Shown: positions 20,466 to 28,708 of the stretch, in pieces
Layout of the letters: each line of letters opens with the position of its first letter
Position numbering within the stretch: position 1 is the stretch's first letter
Made by a program: the position numbers and the translations under genes
The notes under the pieces: generated by a model
Database searches by the model: none
What the model was told of the DNA's origin: nothing
What the model saw: the letters and a program-made list of their open reading frames with translations, nothing else
Origin: Streptococcus thoraltensis DSM 12221
Lineage (GTDB): Bacteria; Bacillota; Bacilli; Lactobacillales; Streptococcaceae
Direction of reading: 5' to 3'
Assembly (NCBI RefSeq): GCF_000380145.1
Contig: NZ_KB904629.1
Coordinates: 45,224 to 107,805, forward strand
DNA length: 62,582 nt

Positions 20466-21182
20466 ATGAAAAAGTACGAGAAAATTTTCCGAAATTTAGA
20501 AGCTGCTATTATCCAAGGAACCTATCAAGTTAATGACTTTTTGCCAACCGAAGAAGAGCTGGCTCAGCAATTTGCCGTAAGCCGCGATACCATCCGAAAA
20601 GCTTTGAAACTCCTAGCACAACACGGGCTGATTCAGAAACGTCAAGGTAGTGGTTCACAAGTTATCAAGCATGAACGGATTAATTTCCCTGTTTCAGCCT
20701 TAACCAGTTTCCAAGAAATTGCACAGGCGCAGGGCATGACGACAACAACCAACGTCATCGCTATTGATAAACTCATCGTTGATGGGAAACTATCAGAACT
20801 CACAGGATTTTCACCTAAGAGTCATGTTTGGCGCATCACGCGCCAGCGTGTGATGGAAGGCGTTGCCTCTGTTCTTGACATTGACTATTTGCTAACCACA
20901 TTTGTTCCAGAAATAGACCGTTCAATTGCGGAAAAATCCATTTATGACTATTTGGAAAATCAGTTACACCTCATGATTGATTTGGCAGAAAAAGAGATTA
21001 CTATTGATCAAACTAATCAGCAAGACAGCATTCTTCTGGATCTAGCAGGTGAGCATCATGTTGTTTCCATCAAATCTAAGGTCTTTCTGACCAACGGCAA
21101 ACAATTTCAATTCACCGAAAGTCGCCATAAACTGGATAAATTTAGGTTTGTGGATTTTGCCAAGAGAAGACCAGCAAATTAG
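20466..21182 (+). CDS. treR: trehalose operon repressor, GntR family
   Basis: Transcription factor that responds to trehalose-6-phosphate and controls treB and treC. 238 residues: an N-terminal winged helix-turn-helix (YEKIFRNLEAAIIQGTYQVNDFLPTEEELAQQFAVSRDTIRKAL, HGLIQKRQGSGSQV) and a C-terminal UTRA effector domain from about residue 85 to the end (VWRITRQRVMEGVASVLDIDYL, FQFTESRHKLDKFRFVDFAKR). Divergent from treB with a 198-base shared control region. Start ATG 20466 lies after AAAAAGTGTGAAAA, a weak ribosome site. Confidence 0.93.
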   Translation: MKKYEKIFRNLEAAIIQGTYQVNDFLPTEEELAQQFAVSRDTIRKALKLLAQHGLIQKRQGSGSQVIKHERINFPVSALTSFQEIAQAQGMTTTTNVIAIDKLIVDGKLSELTGFSPKSHVWRITRQRVMEGVASVLDIDYLLTTFVPEIDRSIAEKSIYDYLENQLHLMIDLAEKEITIDQTNQQDSILLDLAGEHHVVSIKSKVFLTNGKQFQFTESRHKLDKFRFVDFAKRRPAN

Positions 21183-21204
21183 ACAAAAAAAATAACAATT
21201 CAAA

Positions 21205-21238
21205 ACAAAAAGAACTGAGATAGTCGAGCTATCCCAGT
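21205..21238. terminator. terminator between convergent treR and glycerate kinase
   Basis: ACTGAGATAG (21214-21223) and CTATCCCAGT (21229-21238) pair with one mismatch around a five-base loop; the minus strand continues TCTTTTTG. Best placed for the glycerate kinase gene, possibly used from both sides. Confidence 0.7.
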
Positions 21239-21244
21239 CTTCTC

Positions 21245-22387
21245 TTATTTGCTTATCCTATGGTAAAAACTGATGACATTTTTGGCAGTATTGGCAATAA
21301 GAGATGGTGCATTTGTCATAGCTTCTTTCAAACTCATCGGAGAATTGACAATATCAAAAACCCCTGAAATCCCAGCATCATAGAGGGCATCCAAGTCTGT
21401 CGCTGCTCCACCGACAATCGCTATTGTAGGAACACCGTGTTTCTGAGCCAGCTGGGCAACCCCAATAGGAGCCTTACCATTCACTGATTGACTGTCCATT
21501 TGACCCTCTCCAGTAATCACCAGATCAGCTTTGGCAATGACCTCTTCAATAGCTATCAACTCTAAAATAGTCGCAATACCTTTTTCTGCTCTAGCATTGA
21601 AAAAGGTCAGCAAGCCAAATCCCAAACCACCAGCTGCACCAGCGCCTGCACTGTCTTTCTCGTGCCGTCCAGTCACTTCTGCTGCAAGATCAGCATACCT
21701 ATCAAGCGCCCTATCCAAGTCCCTCAATTGCTCTATATTTCCTCCTTTTTGAGGACCATAAACAAAAGAAGCTCCCCGCTCACCACACAGGGGATTATCC
21801 ACATCCACTAATAAAACAATCTCAACATCAGCGATAGCCTTTATTTTTTGGCTAGTATCTATCGAAGCAATTTTAGAGACATTAGCAGAAATCGGTTTGA
21901 GAGATTGACCAGCCTCATCAAAAAATCTTACTCCTAGAGCTGCTGCCAAGCCCATGCCGCCATCATTTGTCGCACTGCCACCCAAGCCTATATAAATCTT
22001 TGACACGCCTTTGTTAAGCGCATCTTTAACAAGTTCCCCCGTTCCATAAGTTGAAGATTGCAAAATATCCAAGTCTTCTTTTGCTACCAGGGTAAGCCCA
22101 GAAGCCTCTGCCGTCTCAATAATAGCTGTACTGCCATTATCAATGAGACCATAATGAGCCTCCACAGTCTGACCAAATGGTCCTTGAACATTTAAGGAAA
22201 TACGGCTTCCCTCACGACTCGTCATAATGGCATCCACAGTCCCTTCACCACCGTCAGCAATAGGAAAAACAACAACGTGATCGTCAGGATAAAGCGCATG
22301 AATCCCCTGACAAATACTACGACCAACTTCTAAAGAGTTAACACTACCCTTGAAAGAATCACTAGCAACAACAATCGTTTCAGCCAT
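21245..22387 (-). CDS. garK: glycerate kinase (GarK/GlxK type)
   Basis: Phosphorylates D-glycerate, to 2-phosphoglycerate in GarK/GlxK-type enzymes, feeding glyoxylate or serine-derived carbon into lower glycolysis. 380 residues, class I glycerate kinase fold. Signature motifs: VVASDSFKGSVNS near 5-17, IADGGEGTVDA near 43-53, GLGGSATNDGGMG in the middle, GAAGGLGFG, and ITGEGQMDSQSVNGKAPIGVAQLA in the last third. Start at 22387 (MAETIVV), six bases after AGGAG, rather than ATG 22393, which overlaps that site. The next gene upstream is pckA, pointing away, with a BOX-like repeat between. Confidence 0.93.
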   Translation of the reverse strand: MAETIVVASDSFKGSVNSLEVGRSICQGIHALYPDDHVVVFPIADGGEGTVDAIMTSREGSRISLNVQGPFGQTVEAHYGLIDNGSTAIIETAEASGLTLVAKEDLDILQSSTYGTGELVKDALNKGVSKIYIGLGGSATNDGGMGLAAALGVRFFDEAGQSLKPISANVSKIASIDTSQKIKAIADVEIVLLVDVDNPLCGERGASFVYGPQKGGNIEQLRDLDRALDRYADLAAEVTGRHEKDSAGAGAAGGLGFGLLTFFNARAEKGIATILELIAIEEVIAKADLVITGEGQMDSQSVNGKAPIGVAQLAQKHGVPTIAIVGGAATDLDALYDAGISGVFDIVNSPMSLKEAMTNAPSLIANTAKNVISFYHRISK

Positions 22388-22405
22388 AAACATCTCCTAG
22401 TCTTA

Positions 22406-22510
22406 TACTCAATGAAAATCAACAACAGACTAGACGATGCCGATGCAGATAGAACTGAAGGTCATCAAATCAAGTCAACAAAGTCTGCTTTTGATTTTCC
22501 AAGAGTATTA
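22406..22510. repeat. solo BOX-like repeat (reference copy)
   Basis: A 105-base unit with inverted ends: left TACTCAATGAAAATC, right GATTTTCCAAGAGTATTA, with a second helix from CAGACT and AGTCTG. Between them are GATGCCGATGCAGATAGAAC and CATCAAATCAAGTCAACA. The GGCGACGC and CAGTTCTATCTGC words seen in the family are also, from memory, in the pneumococcal BOX element, though no boxB is present here. Confidence 0.87.
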
Positions 22511-22619
22511 ATCATTCTACTCGTCTATAAAGTTATTACTGCCATTATATGAAAATCTCTTCAACTCCTCAAGTTTAGCGTTTACATAATGTATTAGATG
22601 TGTTTTTTTCATAGAAAAA

Positions 22620-22649
22620 TGACAGCGCTTACTTAATTTGTGATATAAT
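22620..22649 (+). promoter_or_regulatory. pckA promoter with cre-like site
   Basis: Extended -10 TGATATAAT (22641-22649) with no good -35. Immediately upstream TGACAGCGCTTACT (22620-22633) keeps the AGCGCT core of a catabolite element but has two mismatches. Repression of a gluconeogenic gene by CcpA would make sense. Confidence 0.5.
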
Positions 22650-22687
22650 GAACCTAAATCACATTCTGTACAAAAGGAGATTTAGTT

Positions 22688-24328
22688 ATGGTAACTTATC
22701 AACAATTTGCTGAAGATGACATGCGCAAAAGCGCCCCTTACTTCTCACCTCTCAAAACGACCATTGAGACTGCCTTTTATGAAAATCATGTCAAAACCAT
22801 TAGGTCGTTGGAGGAGGCTTACACCCTAGCCAGTAAAGCGCCTACAACGGTTGTACTTGACATGGAGGTGGCTCACGCTGACGAGTTAGGGCTGCCAGAA
22901 GGAGCCAAGATACTTCTCTCAAATGGCGGAGCGGTTGTTGGACGAACTGCCAAAGCAAGACGTATTTTGGGGCAAAATCCTGAAGAAGATACCAAACTTC
23001 TGCCAATTGTGCGTGACGCTATTTTCAATGCTCGTCACCGGACTTTTTACCGTGCTGATGCAGTTGTTGGCTTAGACGAAGCCTTCATGCTCAGAGCCCA
23101 TCTCATGGTGCCAGAAGACGACATCAACAACCTCTACTCTTGGTTGATTAATTTCCAAATCTTAAATGACGATTATCAAAAACGTCTGGATCAGTCCGTC
23201 CTACATGACGACAATGATATTTACATCTTCTCTGATCCTGAGTGGAGTCATCCAGATTACCCTGATGGTTTGGCTTATTTTGATACCAACCACAATTGTG
23301 CTTTCATTCTTGGAATGCATTATTTTGGTGAGCTTAAGAAATCAACTCTTACCCTAGGTTGGGGAACCGCCGCTCGAAACCATTACGTTTCTTGTCACGG
23401 AGGATTGAAAATCTTCAAAAAAGACGGTCAAGACAGCCACGTTGCTTCTTTCTTTGGACTTTCTGGTTCAGGAAAATCAACCCTAACCCATGCTAAGCAT
23501 GACGGTAAATACGACATTAAAGTTCTTCATGATGATGCTTTCATCATTTCAGAAATAGATGGTTCTTCTATCGCCCTAGAACCTTCTTATTTTGATAAAA
23601 CACAGGATTACCCATCAGGGCACCGTGAACAAGATTATTTTGTAACTGTCCAAAACTGCGGGGTTACGTTGGATACAGAGGGGCGTAAACGCTTGGTAAC
23701 AGAAGATGTTCGAAATGGTAACGGTCGCACCGTCAAATCCCGCTATTCAACACCAAATCGTGTCGATCGTATCGAAGATGGGATCCAGTCTATTTTCTGG
23801 ATTATGAAAGATGATTCATTACCACCGCTGGTTAAAGTCAATGACCCCGTTCTTGCTTCAACTATGGGCTGTACCCTCATGACTATGCGTTCCAGCGCTG
23901 AAAACACTTCTGATAGCCTCAATAGTTTGATTATCGAACCCTATGCTAATCCTTTCCGAGTTTATCCTTTGGTTGAAGATTATCAAAAATTCCAAAACCT
24001 CTTTGAATCAGGCGTTAATTGCTACATTATCAACACTGGCTCTTATATGGGAGACAAGATTCCTAAAGAAACAACCCTCAGCATTATTGAGCAAATCGTT
24101 GATAGGAAAGGTCTCTTTAGACCATTTGGCCCAACTTCAAAACTTGAATTTTTGGATTGCCCAGAATTTCCAGTTAAGGCTTTCGATGACGAGTACAAGC
24201 AACTCATTAGAGATCGTATGCAGGCTCGCCTTGATTTCCTTCTCAACTTTAACCACAGCAATCTCGAGCATCCGCTACCTGCAGAAGCCATTTTGCATAT
24301 GGAAGATTTGCTAAAAGAGTTAGAGTAG
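22688..24328 (+). CDS. pckA: phosphoenolpyruvate carboxykinase (ATP)
   Basis: Interconverts oxaloacetate plus ATP with PEP, CO2 and ADP. 546 residues, normal for the ATP-dependent class. The kinase P-loop GLSGSGKSTLTH (about 259-270), the upstream HYFGELKKSTLTLGWGTAARNHY region with the conserved Lys, the metal-binding LHDDAFI and the NGNGRTVKSRYSTPNRV active-site stretch are all present, so it looks functional. The ATG at 22688 follows AAAGGAG. Single gene between its own promoter and a strong terminator. From general knowledge this enzyme is not universal in streptococci, which mostly lack a full gluconeogenic route; its use could be CO2 fixation toward oxaloacetate. Confidence 0.95.
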   Translation: MVTYQQFAEDDMRKSAPYFSPLKTTIETAFYENHVKTIRSLEEAYTLASKAPTTVVLDMEVAHADELGLPEGAKILLSNGGAVVGRTAKARRILGQNPEEDTKLLPIVRDAIFNARHRTFYRADAVVGLDEAFMLRAHLMVPEDDINNLYSWLINFQILNDDYQKRLDQSVLHDDNDIYIFSDPEWSHPDYPDGLAYFDTNHNCAFILGMHYFGELKKSTLTLGWGTAARNHYVSCHGGLKIFKKDGQDSHVASFFGLSGSGKSTLTHAKHDGKYDIKVLHDDAFIISEIDGSSIALEPSYFDKTQDYPSGHREQDYFVTVQNCGVTLDTEGRKRLVTEDVRNGNGRTVKSRYSTPNRVDRIEDGIQSIFWIMKDDSLPPLVKVNDPVLASTMGCTLMTMRSSAENTSDSLNSLIIEPYANPFRVYPLVEDYQKFQNLFESGVNCYIINTGSYMGDKIPKETTLSIIEQIVDRKGLFRPFGPTSKLEFLDCPEFPVKAFDDEYKQLIRDRMQARLDFLLNFNHSNLEHPLPAEAILHMEDLLKELE

Positions 24329-24378
24329 TAGGCTTACTTAGATCGCACTCTATAGTCAAATGAATTAACAATCGGAAA

Positions 24379-24420
24379 CCCAAAGCCTTATTTGCCACCA
24401 GCTAAGGCTTTGGGCTTTCT
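24379..24420 (+). terminator. strong terminator of pckA
   Basis: CCCAAAGCCTTA (24379-24390) pairs perfectly with TAAGGCTTTGGG (24403-24414), followed by CTTTCTTGTTTTT. A short TCAAATGAATTAACA scrap of the outer repeat precedes it. Confidence 0.92.
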
Positions 24421-24457
24421 TGTTTTTCACTTCAAAAAACTGGCTCGAAGTCATAAC

Positions 24458-24493
24458 AAAAGCGAGAAATACCTATGGGATTTCTCGCTTTTA
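24458..24493. terminator. second, symmetrical terminator hairpin
   Basis: AAAGCGAGAAAT and ATTTCTCGCTTT form a perfect 12-13 pair stem with a ten-base loop, with T-runs on both strands. It may block transcription in both directions in the 800-base gap 24329-25129. Confidence 0.7.
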
Positions 24494-24572
24494 AGCTGTT
24501 TATATCTATAGGCTTTCACCTAATGCTAAATAAATTGAATTGTGTTCCAACTTCTTTGAACAACTGCTTTTA

Positions 24573-24678
24573 TACTCAATGAAAAGAAAAATAAGACTAG
24601 GCGACACTGATACAGATAGAACTAAAGGTCATCTCATCAAGCCAACAAGGTCTGACTGTCGTTTTAAAAGAGTGTTGA
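24573..24678. repeat. degenerate solo BOX-like repeat
   Basis: TACTCAATGAAAAGAAAAAT left, ACAGATAGAACTAAAGGTCAT centre, CAAGCCAACAAGGTCTGAC right, with a damaged end TTTTAAAAGAGTGTTGA. Confidence 0.7.
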
Positions 24679-24878
24679 GTCAGAACAACACGAGTTTTGA
24701 AAGACTCTCTACAGTTCTTTAGTCTCTTCATCAAGCGTCCTAAAGGCTTGATTCTTAAGCTTTTGTGGTGCAACGGCAAGGAAATTACCAATAGCTAAAA
24801 ACACTAACCCTCATAACGCTGAAAGAATGCGAGATAAGCCTGTAATAGGAAGTGGGGGTGCTTTTTAAGGCTTGTTTT

Positions 24879-25002
24879 ACAGTCTTTTGAATTAGCTTTG
24901 CTACATGGTCACTTTCGACTTCCCTACTCATACTCAATGAAAAGCAAGTACTGTCCGCGTCTTTTCTGTTCCTTGTTCTGAAAGTTAATTCATTTGACTA
25001 TA
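24879..25002 (-). repeat. compact outer repeat without inner unit
   Basis: ACAGTCTTTTGAATTAGCTT left, then CTACTCATACTCAATGAAAA joined directly to GCAAGTACTGTCCGCG, and CTGAAAGTTAATTCATTTGA at the right. Same compact structure as 15665-15787, both in reverse orientation. Confidence 0.82.
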
Positions 25003-25129
25003 ATTGGCTTCATTGATTAGAAGATAGCATTAGTTTCATAGTATCTACAAAACAGCTATTTTATTTTTGGGTAATGATGAAACCACCTTTTGTGGAACGC
25101 TTGATAGCTATGTCCTCAACTCTAAGCAC

Positions 25130-25459
25130 TTAACGCGCTAAAAACATCGCAACTAAAATCAATACGTCAACCACCAAGCGAATCAATTGGGGTTTCAAGT
25201 TAGGACGCTGTCCCATATTAGCAGCATTATTGAGGGCTATTCCTGACATTGCAAAAAGACCTCCGGCAACACCATAGATAGCACTGCTGTTGCCCTGCCA
25301 GAAATAAAGGTAGGTAAAAGCAATGGTCACAAGCACTCCAAAAAGCGTCAGCAACATATTACGTTTGGTAATGATTTTAGCTCCCAAACTGCCTAAAACC
25401 GCTGAAAAAGCTATTACAGACAGGTATAGACCTAGCACAATTAACACGACAATTTTCAT
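25130..25459 (-). CDS. small integral membrane protein, unknown function
   Basis: 109 residues with four hydrophobic segments (about 2-24, 36-52, 60-80, 92-107), a KIITKRN basic loop after the first, and an AALNNAANMGQRPNLKP-like polar loop before the last. Six bases downstream of dtd in the same direction, so probably co-transcribed with it. The ATG at 25459 follows AGGAT. I do not recognise a characterised family. Confidence 0.75.
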   Translation of the reverse strand: MKIVVLIVLGLYLSVIAFSAVLGSLGAKIITKRNMLLTLFGVLVTIAFTYLYFWQGNSSAIYGVAGGLFAMSGIALNNAANMGQRPNLKPQLIRLVVDVLILVAMFLAR

Positions 25460-25465
25460 AAAATC

Positions 25466-25909
25466 CTACTTATTCTTTGTGTCCAAGATAATAGTCACAG
25501 GACCATCATTGACCAAGGCAACTTTCATATCTGCTCCAAAAATACCCTTTTCAACGGGAACAGTCTCAGCCAAAGCTGCATTAAACTGGTCATAGAAAGC
25601 ACTAGCCTTATCAGGCTTGGCAGCGCCAGTAAAGGCAGGACGTTTCCCCTTTTTAGTGTCGGCATAGAGAGTAAACTGCGAAATAGACAGAATGCTTCCT
25701 TTAATATCCTGAATAGACAGATTCATTTTATCATCTGCATCTGAAAAGATGCGCATATTGACAATCTTACGCACTGCGTAGTCCAAGTCTTCTTGATTAT
25801 CCTCCGGACCAACACCAACCAGAAGCATTAGTCCTGGACCAATCTGACCGACTATTTTTTCTTCTATCGTCACAGACGCTTCTGAAACCCTTTGAATTAC
25901 AATTTTCAT
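25466..25909 (-). CDS. dtd: D-aminoacyl-tRNA deacylase
   Basis: Removes D-amino acids, and glycine mischarged on tRNA-Ala, from tRNA. 147 residues, full family length. The two signature motifs are present: [17 protein letters not shown] (the SQFTL motif, about 77-93) and the trans-Gly-Pro loop NDGPVT near the end ([11 protein letters not shown]). The start [15 protein letters not shown] is canonical. Lies 331 bases downstream of relA; dtd commonly follows relA in Firmicutes. Confidence 0.96.
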   Translation of the reverse strand: MKIVIQRVSEASVTIEEKIVGQIGPGLMLLVGVGPEDNQEDLDYAVRKIVNMRIFSDADDKMNLSIQDIKGSILSISQFTLYADTKKGKRPAFTGAAKPDKASAFYDQFNAALAETVPVEKGIFGADMKVALVNDGPVTIILDTKNK

Positions 25910-26240
25910 AGATTCATTTACTTTCTAAAAATCAACTGACTTTAATCACTTTCAAACACAAACCAAACAACATTAAGACCCTATCACACTCAAAGATACT
26001 AAGCAGCGTGTTGACAACCTTTTTTAACATTTTACTGCCTCATGAGGAAACAGTTGTGAAAGCCTAAGATTGACATAAGTAACAAGCTACAATTCCCTTA
26101 ACCACTTACCTCGAGGTAAAATCCTCTAAAACTGAACGCTACAAAGATACTAAATGACAAATCACTCTGATAGGAGACAGGGCATAAAAGACATAACCTG
26201 AGTTGCACTAACAAGGTATCCACTGATTCATCAAAGACTA
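25910..26240. other. gene-free stretch between relA and dtd
   Basis: No convincing gene, hairpin terminator or copy of the intergenic repeats was found. The sequence is AT-rich and would only leave room for a dtd promoter; no clear one was identified. Confidence 0.5.
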
Positions 26241-28463
26241 TCAGCCATTGGTACGCTTAACAGAATACACATCTGGAATAATCTTAATTTTATCAACCAC
26301 AGATGTCAAAGCAGAAACATTGGGGATACCAAAGGTCACGTGAATGTTGGCAAACTTCATATCTTTACTTGGTTGTGCATGAAAAGATGAAATATTTTTA
26401 GTGGTATTTGAAACCACTTGGATGACATCGTTGATAATCCCCGAACGATTGAGGGCATAAATATCAATCTCAGCTTGATATTCTTTGCGAGAGTGGGCAT
26501 CATCCCATTCCACTTCAATCAAGCGCTGTTCATAACCTTCCTGACTCTTGATGTTGTGGCAATCTTGGCGGTGGATGGCTACCCCACGACCTTTGGTGAT
26601 GTAGCCTTCGATAGGATCTCCAGGGACAGGGTTACAGCATTTGGCGATACGCATAAGAAGTCCCGAAGCCCCTTGAATGATAACACCATTTTCATCACTC
26701 TTGACCTTGAGAACATCTTTCTTCTCAGCCTTAACTTCGCCGCCCTTCATGAGCTCTTCAGCTTCAGCCTTAACCCTTGCACGCTCTTCTTCACGACGCT
26801 CTTTTTCGGTTAATTTATTAAAAACAGTGACCGGACCAATATCACCAAAGCCAACCGCAGCATATAGCGCCTCTTCGCTCTTCACACTAAGTCTCGGTAG
26901 AATCTCTTCAATACGTTTTTTCTCAAGGTACTTATTAGCCACGTAGCCCTGCTCTTGGAAGAAGTCCACCAGAATCTCGCGACCTTTATTGACTGACATT
27001 TCCTTGTCTTGATTTTTGAAAAATTGACGGATTTTATTACGCGCTTTAGTCGTTTTCACCATCTTAATCCAGTCACGACTTGGTCCAAAAGAATTACTGT
27101 TAGTGACAATCTCAACAACATCACCCGTTTTGAGCTTGGCAGTCAAGGGAACCATGCGACCATTTACCTTAGCCCCCGTAGCCTTCTCACCAACTTGGGT
27201 ATGAATAGCATAGGCAAAATCAATAGGTCCAGAATCCTTTGGCAATTCCTGCACGGCACCTGTTGGTGTGAAGACATAAATCCGCTCTGAAAAAATGTCT
27301 TCCTTAACGGAATCAACAAAGTCAACAGCATCGCCATTGGATGCATCCTGTAATTCTACTAGGTCTTTAATCCAGTTCATACCAAGAGCCGACTCTTTTT
27401 GATCAACCTTGGCAGTAATCCCTTTTTTGTAAGCCCAGTGAGCTGCCACCCCAAATTCTGCTACTTGGTGCATTTCTTTGGTCCGGATTTGAATTTCAAT
27501 AGGTCCTTTTGGTCCATAAACCGTAGTATGAATAGACTGATAGCCATTGACTTTTGGATTGGCGATGTAATCCTTAAAACGACCCGGCATTGGACGCCAT
27601 AGTTCATGAATGTAGCCCAGCATAGCGTAGACATCGCTTTGCGTTTCCATGACACAACGGATAGCAATCAAATCATAAATTTGATCAAAGCGTTTCTTCT
27701 TATCACGCATTTTGCGATAAATAGAGTAGATGTGCTTAGGGCGTCCATAAACCTCACCGAAGATTCCTTCTTCTTCAGTTGTTGATTTGATTTTATTAAC
27801 AATTTCATCCACAAGTTCTTCACGTTCGCGACGTTTTTCTTTCATCATGTGGGAAATTTTATAAAATTCAACTTCGTTGAGGTAACGAAAAGACAAGTCC
27901 TCTAGTTCCCATTTAATACGGCTAATACCAAGACGGTGGGCTAGAGGCGCATAAATTTCCATAGTCTCACGAGAAATACGCTCTTGCTTATTTTTAGGCA
28001 GGTGTTTCAAGGTACGCATGTTATGCAGGCGATCTGCCAATTTAACCAAGATAACACGAATATCCTTAGACATAGCCATCAGCATCTTTCGATGATTTTC
28101 CGCCAACTGCTCTGCATGGGATTTATACTCTACCTTCCCCAGCTTTGTAACACCATCAACGATATTACGAACATCCTTATCAAAGAGTTCTTCAATATCC
28201 CCTAAAGTAAAGTTTGTATCTTCTACAACATCATGAAGAAAGCCGCAAGCAACTGTCACAGCATCCAAATGAAGACCCGCCAAAATCCCTGCCACTTGGA
28301 TAGGATGAATGATGTAGGGCTCACCAGATTTTCGGTACTGTTCCTCATGTGCTTTTTCTGCACACTCCAGCCCCTTCTTAACCAATGCAAGATCTTCTTT
28401 CGTCATGTATTGCGCTGCTAATGCAACGACTTCTTGACCAGTTAAATCAACCGCTTTTGCCAT
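26241..28463 (-). CDS. relA: bifunctional (p)ppGpp synthetase/hydrolase Rel
   Basis: Long Rel (RSH) enzyme controlling the stringent response. 740 residues in the standard order: HD hydrolase with HDVVED at 77-82 and KLADRLHNMRTL; synthetase with GRPKHIYSIYRKM and an RxKD-type region (MRDKKKRFDQIYDLIAIR), the form typical of bifunctional enzymes; TGS domain (IYVFTPTGAVQELPKDSGPIDFAY); a cysteine-containing central region (MRIAKCCNPVPGDPI); and a C-terminal ACT domain (EYQAEIDIYALNRSGIINDV). Both active sites look intact. Start ATG 28463 with no strong ribosome site. Confidence 0.97.
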   Translation of the reverse strand: MAKAVDLTGQEVVALAAQYMTKEDLALVKKGLECAEKAHEEQYRKSGEPYIIHPIQVAGILAGLHLDAVTVACGFLHDVVEDTNFTLGDIEELFDKDVRNIVDGVTKLGKVEYKSHAEQLAENHRKMLMAMSKDIRVILVKLADRLHNMRTLKHLPKNKQERISRETMEIYAPLAHRLGISRIKWELEDLSFRYLNEVEFYKISHMMKEKRREREELVDEIVNKIKSTTEEEGIFGEVYGRPKHIYSIYRKMRDKKKRFDQIYDLIAIRCVMETQSDVYAMLGYIHELWRPMPGRFKDYIANPKVNGYQSIHTTVYGPKGPIEIQIRTKEMHQVAEFGVAAHWAYKKGITAKVDQKESALGMNWIKDLVELQDASNGDAVDFVDSVKEDIFSERIYVFTPTGAVQELPKDSGPIDFAYAIHTQVGEKATGAKVNGRMVPLTAKLKTGDVVEIVTNSNSFGPSRDWIKMVKTTKARNKIRQFFKNQDKEMSVNKGREILVDFFQEQGYVANKYLEKKRIEEILPRLSVKSEEALYAAVGFGDIGPVTVFNKLTEKERREEERARVKAEAEELMKGGEVKAEKKDVLKVKSDENGVIIQGASGLLMRIAKCCNPVPGDPIEGYITKGRGVAIHRQDCHNIKSQEGYEQRLIEVEWDDAHSRKEYQAEIDIYALNRSGIINDVIQVVSNTTKNISSFHAQPSKDMKFANIHVTFGIPNVSALTSVVDKIKIIPDVYSVKRTNG

Positions 28464-28642
28464 TCTAACTACCTACCCAATCTTAGACTCTTATAGTGTA
28501 ACTATTTTAACACTATTTTTTAGAAAAAGGAACGAGTGCCCTCGCTAATTGCTCATTTTTTAAGATTTAACAGAAAATTACATGAAAAGCAAATGTTAAA
28601 TCAATCCTTTAATAAAAAAGTTCGTTTTAAACAAAAATGTTA

Positions 28643-28671
28643 TTGATGAAAAGGGTTACTTTTTATATAAT
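28643..28671 (+). promoter_or_regulatory. promoter of the cell-wall nucleotidase gene
   Basis: TTGATG (28643-28648), a 17-base spacer, TATAAT (28666-28671). About 37 bases before the start codon at 28709. Confidence 0.8.
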
Positions 28672-28708
28672 GTTAATGTGAATTATTTTTAGGAAAAAAG
28701 GAGATCTT

